This document shows, in pieces, positions 57,925 through 64,000 of a stretch of DNA of 64,000 nt. Location: NCBI GenBank assembly GCA_030123625.1, contig CP126121.1, forward strand, positions 4,627,676 to 4,691,675, written 5' to 3'. Both the position numbers and the translations under genes were made by a program. The stretch is from Nitrospira sp. (GTDB taxonomy: Bacteria; Nitrospirota; Nitrospiria; Nitrospirales; Nitrospiraceae). Numbering within the stretch: position 1 is the first letter of the stretch; each line of letters opens with the position of its first letter. Under the pieces are notes generated by a model. It ran no database searches, was not told the DNA's origin, and saw nothing but the letters and a program-made list of their open reading frames with translations.

Positions 57925-58536
57925 CTAAAACAATGTGACTTCTTCCTCCGCCGCCTGTTCACGTGTTTGAATCTTGGCGGCGTACTCTTGCTCACGCATC
58001 TCGATCGTCCGGTTCTTAAGCCGCTCAAGCTTTTTCAACAGCACCCTCCCCGACTCGGTGAAGTAGTACACTTTGCGCGGATACATGTCGCCCAAATCAG
58101 TCTTACAGGCCGATAGTCCTTCGGCACTGAGATACTCCAAGACCCATTCGGTATTTCTGGCGCCCACATCGATGTTGCCGTCATAAATTTTTCCGGCCCC
58201 GAACAGTTTGACCTCTAAGCGGCTCTTGACTCCTCCTCGCTTGAGAATACCGTTGATCAATGACTCCATGGCATAGGAACCATATCGAGTGGACTCCCCC
58301 CATGAATCGCGGGCGCCTTCTTTCGGTTTCGGCAGCATAAAATGATTCATCCCGCCCACGCCGGCGATCGGATCACGGACACAGGCGGAGATGCATGAAC
58401 CGAGCACGGTGTACACGATCATAGGATCGGCACTCACAAAAAACTCACCTGGGAGGATGGACGCGATTTCATGGGGAAACCGGTTGTCCCGCATGCGCCG
58501 AATATGAGTGAATTGATCCGGATCCATCTGCGGCAC
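57925..58536 (-). CDS. cheD: CheD chemoreceptor glutamine deamidase
   Basis: A 203-residue protein. The catalytic Cys48 (VYTVLGSCISACVRDP) and His65 (GVGGMNHFMLP) are in place, as is the following region VKLFGAGKIYDGNIDVGARN. CheD deamidates receptor glutamines and often works with CheB and CheR, encoded on either side. The C-terminal 40 residues are charged and extend beyond the usual length. It lies 4 nt after cheR. Confidence 0.93.
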   Translation of the reverse strand: MPQMDPDQFTHIRRMRDNRFPHEIASILPGEFFVSADPMIVYTVLGSCISACVRDPIAGVGGMNHFMLPKPKEGARDSWGESTRYGSYAMESLINGILKRGGVKSRLEVKLFGAGKIYDGNIDVGARNTEWVLEYLSAEGLSACKTDLGDMYPRKVYYFTESGRVLLKKLERLKNRTIEMREQEYAAKIQTREQAAEEEVTLF

Positions 58537-58540
58537 TTCG

Positions 58541-59359
58541 TCAACACTCCTTCTGGTAGATCGTCGGAGCCAACGATTTGAACGCGTGATTCACCCACTG
58601 AAGACTCTCGGAATGCCCGATGAAGAGATAGCCGCCCGGCTTCAGATAACGGTGGAATTTATTGACCAGTGTTTCCTGAGTCGGCCTATCGAAGTAGATC
58701 ATGACATTCCGGCAGAAAATTAGGTCCAGAGGATTCTTGATGGGAAACTGACTGTCCATCAAGTTGAGCCGACGAAACTGAATCACCGCGGCAAGATGCG
58801 GCTTCACCTTGAAGAGGCCCGCGCTGGCCCCTCGTCCGCGTAAGAAATGCCGCCTCAGTACCTCCGGCGGCACACCACGGAAGCGGTCTTCATCGTATGT
58901 ACCGGCTGCTGCTTTGGCCAGTACCCGGGTTGACAGATCCGAAGCGAGTATCTTGAAATCCCACTGGTCCGGATTGTGCGCATGCTCGAAGAGTGTTATG
59001 GCAATCGTATAGGGCTCCTCACCGGTTGAGCAGGCGGACGACCAGATTCGGATACGCTTTTCTTCCACCAATTCGGGAAGAATCCTGTCACGGAGGAAAT
59101 CGAAATGTTTTGGCTCGCGGAAGAAATCAGTCTTATTGGTCGAGATCAGATCCAGCAGACGGGTGAATTCTTCCCCCTTCGGATCGCTCAGGACGAGATC
59201 GTAGTACTCTGAAAATGTCGACATCTGGAGGTCGCGCAGTCGCGTGGACAGGCGGGACTTCACCAACGATTGCTTTTGGTCTCCAAGCGAAATTCCGCTC
59301 TTGTCGTAGATCAGCCTACGAAACCGTTGATACTCCTCTGTCGAGATGGCGTATTCCAT
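58541..59359 (-). CDS. cheR: CheR chemoreceptor methyltransferase
   Basis: A 272-residue SAM-dependent methyltransferase from the ATG at 59359; the frame is open 20 codons more. Motifs: EYQRFRRLIYDKSGISLGDQ, LISTNKTDFFREPKHFDFLR, RIRIWSSACSTGEEPYTIAI (SAM loop), LDLIFCRNVMIYFDRPTQET and LFIGHSESLQWVNHAF. It methylates receptor glutamates. The order cheR-cheD-cheB downstream of the receptor gene fits a chemosensory operon, although cheA, cheW and cheY are not in the window. Confidence 0.94.
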   Translation of the reverse strand: MEYAISTEEYQRFRRLIYDKSGISLGDQKQSLVKSRLSTRLRDLQMSTFSEYYDLVLSDPKGEEFTRLLDLISTNKTDFFREPKHFDFLRDRILPELVEEKRIRIWSSACSTGEEPYTIAITLFEHAHNPDQWDFKILASDLSTRVLAKAAAGTYDEDRFRGVPPEVLRRHFLRGRGASAGLFKVKPHLAAVIQFRRLNLMDSQFPIKNPLDLIFCRNVMIYFDRPTQETLVNKFHRYLKPGGYLFIGHSESLQWVNHAFKSLAPTIYQKEC

Positions 59360-59618
59360 AGTGGTCAAAACCTGCGGCGAACAAGGCGCGCCGTCGGCTG
59401 ACGCGACGCACCCATGCATAGGACTCTATCGGTCTGTCGAGAGCGAATCTTAAACAAAGATGACGGAAACAGGCTGACGGAGCACGTCGGAGAGTGCCAT
59501 GCAGCGATCGGCTTTGCACAAACCTTCTGCTGCTCAGGTTGGGGCGCAGACAGAACGACGTGATGTCACGAGGGGGAAAACCTCCTATCACAATCAGTTT
59601 CGACTGAGCGATCCGCCG

Positions 59619-62393
59619 TTAAAACTCTTCGAACTCCTCCGACCCATTGGAGGTATTCCCTCCGGCAACGACCATGGCTTTCTTTGGCGCATTCGTGTGA
59701 GGCGCTCGCGACTTTTCCGGTTTCCGCTCCCGAAAGTTGTACGCTCGGTCGATTGAGCGCGCCGTATTTTCCCTCACACTGGCGATTGCCACGTTCTCCG
59801 CTTTCTCTGCTTCAGACATCCTCTGGATCTTGAACAACGCCATTCGGCGCAGGAGTTCCGCCGCTTGGCTCCTCATCGACTGACTGGCGCTCGTGGTCTC
59901 CTCCACCAAGGCCGCATTCTGCTGTGTCGTCTCGTCCATCGCCATGATTGCCTTGTTCACCTGATCGATCCCGCTCGCCTGCTCCTGAGACGCCGCCGTG
60001 ATCTCCGCGATAATGTCACCCACCCGCTTTACTGCACTCACGATTTCTTCCAGCGTCTTCCCCGACTGATTAACCAGCTCGCTGCCGTCGTTCACCCGTT
60101 GAATCGACTCGTTAATCAGTCCTTTAATCTCTTTCGCCGCCGTCGCCGAGCGCTGCGCCAGGTTCCGCACCTCCGCCGCCACCACGGCAAACCCGCGCCC
60201 ATGTTCTCCCGCCCTCGCCGCTTCCACCGCCGCGTTCAGTGCCAACAGGTTTGTTTGGAACGCAATTTCGTCGATCACCGTGATGATGTCGGCAATCTTC
60301 TTGCTGCTCTTGTTGATCTCCCCCATCGCATCCACGGCCCGCTTCGTAACCGCCCCGCCCTTATCCGCCGTGTCCCGCGCGGCCACCGCCAGTTGATTGG
60401 CCTGCTTGGCATTGTCCGCGTTCTGCTTGACCGTACTCGTCATCTCTTCCATTGAAGCACTAGTCTCTTCCAGTGCCGAAGCCTGTTCGCTGGTCCGTTG
60501 CGACAGGTCTTCGTTACCCTTCGTGATCTCCTCTGCCCCGGTCGCCACCGCCTCTACCGACTCACGCACGGCGGCGATCGTCGTGGCGAGGTTCGTCAGC
60601 GCGCCGTTCAAGCTGCTCTTCATCTGCTCGAATTCGCCCTGATAAACCCCCGTCAGCGTCTTGGTGAGATCATTGCCCGCCAGTGCGGCGAGCACGGCTT
60701 GGGCTTCGCTCAAGGGCGTGGCGACGGCATCAAGGAGCTGGTTGAAACTCTGCGTGAGCGCCTTGGCCGTACCCTCGAACCGATCGGTCTTGATGCGTTC
60801 CGACAGCTGGCCGGCTGCCGCAGCGACAATCAGCTTTTCCACTTCGACCTGCGCCTGCTTCTGTCCCGTAATGTCATCGGCCAATTGCAGCACTTTGAAC
60901 GGCCGCCCTATCTCGTCCATGACCGGGTTATAACTCGCCTGAATCCAAACCTCCTTGCCGCTCTTCGTGATGCATTTGTATTGGCCCGCCTCTCGCTCGC
61001 CTCGCCCAAGCTTCTCCCAGAAGGTGCGATACTCGGGCGATCCACTATACGACGATTCGACAAACTGACCGTGGTGCTTGCCCTTGATTTCATCCAGGCT
61101 GTAACCCATCGTCTGCAAGAACACATTGTTGGCCGTGAGGACGTTCCCTTTGAGATCGAATTCAACGGTGGCGTAGGACGCATCGATCGCATCGACGATG
61201 CCCTTCATATTCTGACGCGCGAGCTCGTACTGCGTGATGTCGTAGCGCACACCCAAGTACTTCCGGGGTTTGCCGTTCGGACCCATGATCGGCTTGATCA
61301 CCGCATCGACATAATAGGGTGTACCGTCTTTTGCGCGGTTCTTGATGACGCCCCGAAAGATCTCTCCCCGGCCGATCGTTTTCCACATGGTCTTGAAGGT
61401 CTCCTTCGGCATGTCAGGATGGCGCGTGATGCTGTGCGGACTACCGATCAATTCTTTTTCCGAGTACTTGGAGATTTCACGATATTTCTCGTTGGCGGTG
61501 AGGACATCACCCTTGAGGTCGGCTTCCGAGACGATGCTCGTGGTGTTCATGATGTCGATGCGCGCCTGCATCTCCTCCATCATCTCCTGTTGTTTGCCCG
61601 CAGCCTGGGCCAACGCCTCGGCCATTTGATTGAACGCCTGCGCCAACTCTCCGATTTCGTCCTGTGTCGTGACCGTCGAGCGGTGGGTCAATTGGCCGCC
61701 TTGGAGCTTATGTGCCGCGTCAAGCACATTCAGTAAGTTTTTGCTGATCAGCTTGGAGACGAACCATACGGTGAACGCGCCGATGAGGATCGCGCTGACG
61801 TTCAGTATACTCATGCCCCAATTCAGGCTCGTGCTGAGATCATGGCCGGATCGATAACTTTCCTCGGCCTGCCTTTTGTTTTCATCGACCAACCAGTCGA
61901 CTGCTTCATAAAGCACACCGATTTTCTCGGTCAACTCGGTCCTCTGAACCTCCGCTGCTGCGTCCTTGCTGTAATTCTTGCTGAGTTGCAATAATTTCTT
62001 ACGGGCTTCCATATACGCAGGGACTCCGGCTCTGAATTTTTCAAACATCTTTTTTTCCGGTTCCGTGACGATGAGAGGGACATACTTCTCCAAGAGGTCC
62101 TCTATTTCTTTGTCGAGTTCCGCGATGCTCTTTTCCCGTGCAGCCATCGTGGCCGAGTCATTCGCCAAAAGGTGCCACACGACGAAGTTGCTCCTACGCA
62201 GCATCTTCGCGCGCAGATCACTCATGACCGTGACTCCGGTCAAGTTCGTCTTATAGATAAACTCCGCGTTCCCGTTCAGCCGATTCATACCCACGATGGA
62301 CAAGCCGCCGATGAGGACGAGCAGTAGTCCGATAACCCCGAACCCACACAGCAGTTTTGATCTGATCTTGAGATTACTGAACTTCTTGATCAT
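59619..62393 (-). CDS. Methyl-accepting chemotaxis protein with two PAS domains
   Basis: A 924-residue chemoreceptor. It has membrane helices at about 14-34 and 192-212 with a four-helix-bundle periplasmic domain, HAMP (213-265), two PAS domains (about 280-395 and 400-515; the first has [20 protein letters not shown] as in Aer-like sensors), a second HAMP-like part and the signalling hairpin with [20 protein letters not shown] near residue 720. The C-terminus GSEEFEEF resembles the aromatic tether pentapeptide used by CheR/CheB. PAS domains suggest redox or energy sensing. A GGGAGGT ribosome site precedes the ATG. Confidence 0.93.
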   Translation of the reverse strand: MIKKFSNLKIRSKLLCGFGVIGLLLVLIGGLSIVGMNRLNGNAEFIYKTNLTGVTVMSDLRAKMLRRSNFVVWHLLANDSATMAAREKSIAELDKEIEDLLEKYVPLIVTEPEKKMFEKFRAGVPAYMEARKKLLQLSKNYSKDAAAEVQRTELTEKIGVLYEAVDWLVDENKRQAEESYRSGHDLSTSLNWGMSILNVSAILIGAFTVWFVSKLISKNLLNVLDAAHKLQGGQLTHRSTVTTQDEIGELAQAFNQMAEALAQAAGKQQEMMEEMQARIDIMNTTSIVSEADLKGDVLTANEKYREISKYSEKELIGSPHSITRHPDMPKETFKTMWKTIGRGEIFRGVIKNRAKDGTPYYVDAVIKPIMGPNGKPRKYLGVRYDITQYELARQNMKGIVDAIDASYATVEFDLKGNVLTANNVFLQTMGYSLDEIKGKHHGQFVESSYSGSPEYRTFWEKLGRGEREAGQYKCITKSGKEVWIQASYNPVMDEIGRPFKVLQLADDITGQKQAQVEVEKLIVAAAAGQLSERIKTDRFEGTAKALTQSFNQLLDAVATPLSEAQAVLAALAGNDLTKTLTGVYQGEFEQMKSSLNGALTNLATTIAAVRESVEAVATGAEEITKGNEDLSQRTSEQASALEETSASMEEMTSTVKQNADNAKQANQLAVAARDTADKGGAVTKRAVDAMGEINKSSKKIADIITVIDEIAFQTNLLALNAAVEAARAGEHGRGFAVVAAEVRNLAQRSATAAKEIKGLINESIQRVNDGSELVNQSGKTLEEIVSAVKRVGDIIAEITAASQEQASGIDQVNKAIMAMDETTQQNAALVEETTSASQSMRSQAAELLRRMALFKIQRMSEAEKAENVAIASVRENTARSIDRAYNFRERKPEKSRAPHTNAPKKAMVVAGGNTSNGSEEFEEF

Positions 62394-62403
62394 GGGACCT
62401 CCC

Positions 62404-62490
62404 TCAAGCGCCGCCAGCCAAGCCTTCGTGGGCCTTCTCGCCCGCTATATTCCTTTCGATGCGTTCGCTCAACTGAGCCACACCGAACAT
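62404..62490 (-). CDS. Possible 28-residue leader ORF upstream of the chemoreceptor gene
   Basis: ATG at 62490, preceded by GGCGGTGACC, reads [20 protein letters not shown] and ends with a TGA that abuts the receptor gene's ribosome site. It may be a leader peptide, a remnant, or chance. Confidence 0.2.
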   Translation of the reverse strand: MFGVAQLSERIERNIAGEKAHEGLAGGA

Positions 62491-62984
62491 GGTCACCGCC
62501 CCAAAACACACAAGGAACATTTCCCATCGCTCTAGATGTGGCAATCGATTCAAACCTGATCCGCAAGTTGCCGAAACTTGTTCACGCCGCGGTTCTTTTG
62601 TTCAACGAAGTTGCAAATACGGTGTGATTCACCAAAACAGGCCCATCCACGAGACGCTTTGTTTCGAGTGTCACCAGAACGGCCCTCTAAATGGCAGGTC
62701 TCTCTCCTGCCCGCTCAAACGGTTTGAGCCGTTCGCTCGACCGGCATCCTATGCCTTAACTGACACTCTATCGGTTCGAGATGGGAAACCTTAAGCGGCG
62801 GGAGACTCACTCACAGCCGGAAGATCGGAGAGCCATGGGAGGATTGTTTGGAAATCCATCGATTCTGCAAAAAACTCCACCGACGCGATCCCTCTATCCA
62901 TGAGGATGGACAGCCTGCTGAAGCGACACCGGACCGGCAACGATATCGATCCGGCGACCGGTGGGATGAAGGGCTGTTATGAGT
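62491..62984. other. Intergenic region between receptor and response-regulator genes
   Basis: About 490 bp. A reverse-strand frame ending near 62793 (SVEFFAESMDFQTILPWLSD) could be the end of a small or decayed gene, but it lacks a clear start and ribosome site. Otherwise nothing supported is seen. Confidence 0.4.
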
Positions 62985-63743
62985 TCATGCATCCTCGCGG
63001 AGCAACTGTTCGATTTTATTCCGTAACAGTGCTACATCCTGGGATCGACATGAGTCCTTAGTTTTCAACAGTACCTCAACCGTACTCTCAAGCGCTTCTC
63101 GATACGCATCGAGTCTCGGACATTGCATCGTGCGGCAAACATCCGTGGGGGCCTCCGCACCGCCTTGCAATTGGCTCGTCAGAACGGACCGAATTCTGGA
63201 AGACAAGACGGCCATCTGCGCAAAACTCTGGGAAAGGAATGCGTCGAGCGACCATGCGAGTTCGCGTTCATTGGTCCCGCTTCCCAGTCGGGGAAGGTTC
63301 TCCTGCACGTGCTCCAAGGAAGCAACCAGTCGACTCGCTTCTTCCCGAACCGCTGTGGTCATACGCAAAAGGCTGGTTCTCTTCACCGCTTCGCCCACCG
63401 CACGAAGCAAATCCGGCCAGTCCACCGGCTTGAGCAGGTAGTCCGTGAACGACAAGCGGAGTGCTTCCACGGCGGTTTGAACCGACGGATAACCGGTCAC
63501 GAGCACGATCGGAAGCGAAGGGAACCGGATGCGGACATCCCGGAGAAATTCGAATTGCATATTGCCCGGCATACGAATGTCGGTGATGAGGGCAGCATGC
63601 TGACTCGTCAGGAGCGTACCGGCTTCTTGCGAATCTTGTGCGCAATCGCAACGATACCCTTCTTGTTCCAAAAGCCTTGCCGTCGAGCGACGGAAGGTTT
63701 CTTCATCGTCGGCGAGCAGTACCCGTGGTACCTCAGTGATCAT
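62985..63743 (-). CDS. Response regulator without recognised output domain
   Basis: A 252-residue protein. The receiver domain has the acidic pair in LLADDEETFRRS, Asp55 (AALITDIRMPGNMQFEFLRD) and Lys in DYLLKPVDWPDLL. The remaining 130 residues form helices without a DNA-binding or enzymatic motif that I recognise. Its ATG overlaps the stop of the histidine kinase gene (ATGA), so the two form a two-component pair. Confidence 0.88.
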   Translation of the reverse strand: MITEVPRVLLADDEETFRRSTARLLEQEGYRCDCAQDSQEAGTLLTSQHAALITDIRMPGNMQFEFLRDVRIRFPSLPIVLVTGYPSVQTAVEALRLSFTDYLLKPVDWPDLLRAVGEAVKRTSLLRMTTAVREEASRLVASLEHVQENLPRLGSGTNERELAWSLDAFLSQSFAQMAVLSSRIRSVLTSQLQGGAEAPTDVCRTMQCPRLDAYREALESTVEVLLKTKDSCRSQDVALLRNKIEQLLREDA

Positions 63744-64000
63744 GGGGTCACGACCTCCTTTATGATATTCGATCGCTCTTGCACATGCGCTACGGCTGTG
63801 TGCCTCGGTAAGATGACCGAAAACGTCGATCCGCCATTCGGCCGAGTCTGAACCTCGATCTTGCCGCCCATCGCCATCACCAGGCTCTGAGAGATGGAAA
63901 GCCCAAGTCCCATGCCCTTCTGGTCTCCTCCCGTCTTTGTCGTAAAGAATGGGTCGAAGATGTGCGGGAAGTGCTCCGGGGGAATGCCCGGCCCTTGGTC
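63740..64000 (-). CDS. Sensor histidine kinase (C-terminal ATPase part)
   Basis: The last 86 codons of a histidine kinase that enters from the right edge. The G1 box DQGPGIPPEHFPHIFDPFFT and G2 box GMGLGLSISQSLVMAMGGKI, then GSTFSVILPRH, are typical of the HATPase_c domain. The ribosome site for the response regulator (AAGGAGG) lies within its last codons. Sensor domains are outside the window. Confidence 0.92.
   Translation of the reverse strand, partial: DQGPGIPPEHFPHIFDPFFTTKTGGDQKGMGLGLSISQSLVMAMGGKIEVQTRPNGGSTFSVILPRHTAVAHVQERSNIIKEVVTP

Noticed and set aside
62770..62800. GGTTCGAGA stretch considered as a tRNA T-arm
   Set aside because: No acceptor, D-arm or anticodon stem can be formed around it.

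Overview
The window looks like a chromosomal segment of a Nitrospira-type bacterium (phylum Nitrospirota). This is inferred from the combination of an exosortase/VPLPA-CTERM exopolysaccharide locus, a type II secretion operon, a chemotaxis/partner-switch block and the style of the dispersed repeats. No rRNA, tRNA or CRISPR array was seen, so the taxonomy is an inference only.

Region 1 (1-10.4 kb, all reverse strand) is the core of an exosortase-linked exopolysaccharide locus. It holds a Wzz-type chain-length protein (cut by the left edge), an outer-membrane barrel protein, a Wza-type export protein, a PrsT-like TPR lipoprotein, a WecA/MraY-type initiating transferase, an exosortase fused to an EpsI domain (best fit XrtD), and two secreted proteins carrying its presumed VPLPA-CTERM sorting signal.

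Region 2 (10.4-40.7 kb, mostly reverse strand) is the variable sugar-assembly part. It encodes GT4 and GT2 glycosyltransferases, a WcaF-like acetyltransferase, an FkbM methyltransferase, a second methyltransferase, a Wzy-like polymerase/ligase, a Wzx flippase, a GMC oxidoreductase, WecB (UDP-ManNAc supply), and Gmd plus Fcl (GDP-fucose supply). It is heavily rearranged: IS5, IS110 and several decayed IS3/IS630 elements, a segmental duplication, a chimeric pseudogene, a duplicated wecB 3' end, antitoxin remnants and a frameshifted ATPase. Two diverged paralogues of a secreted protein with the hallmarks of GH56 hyaluronidases lie here, and are the most unusual genes in the window.

Region 3 (40.8-53.7 kb, forward strand) is a type II secretion operon in the order C-E-F-G-H-I-J-N-L-M-K, with no gspD in the window. 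Three of its junctions (C/E, F/G, I/J) hold copies of one roughly 280-295 bp element with co-varying terminal inverted repeats, each starting 0-1 nt after a stop codon. The F/G copy is itself interrupted by an IS110 element identical to the one at 19.7 kb. The J/N junction has been tandemly duplicated in about 110-bp units.

Region 4 (53.7-64 kb, reverse strand) is signalling. A partner-switch cassette (STAS, REC-PP2C, Hpt, REC-HATPase) is followed by cheB, cheD, cheR, a double-PAS chemoreceptor, a response regulator and the end of a histidine kinase. Heptanucleotide tandem arrays of differing sequence are scattered across regions 1, 2, 3 and 4, often in interdomain linkers or leader peptides.

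Together the window describes making, exporting, decorating and possibly trimming a cell-surface polysaccharide, anchoring proteins in it, secreting other proteins through a T2SS, and sensing the environment.
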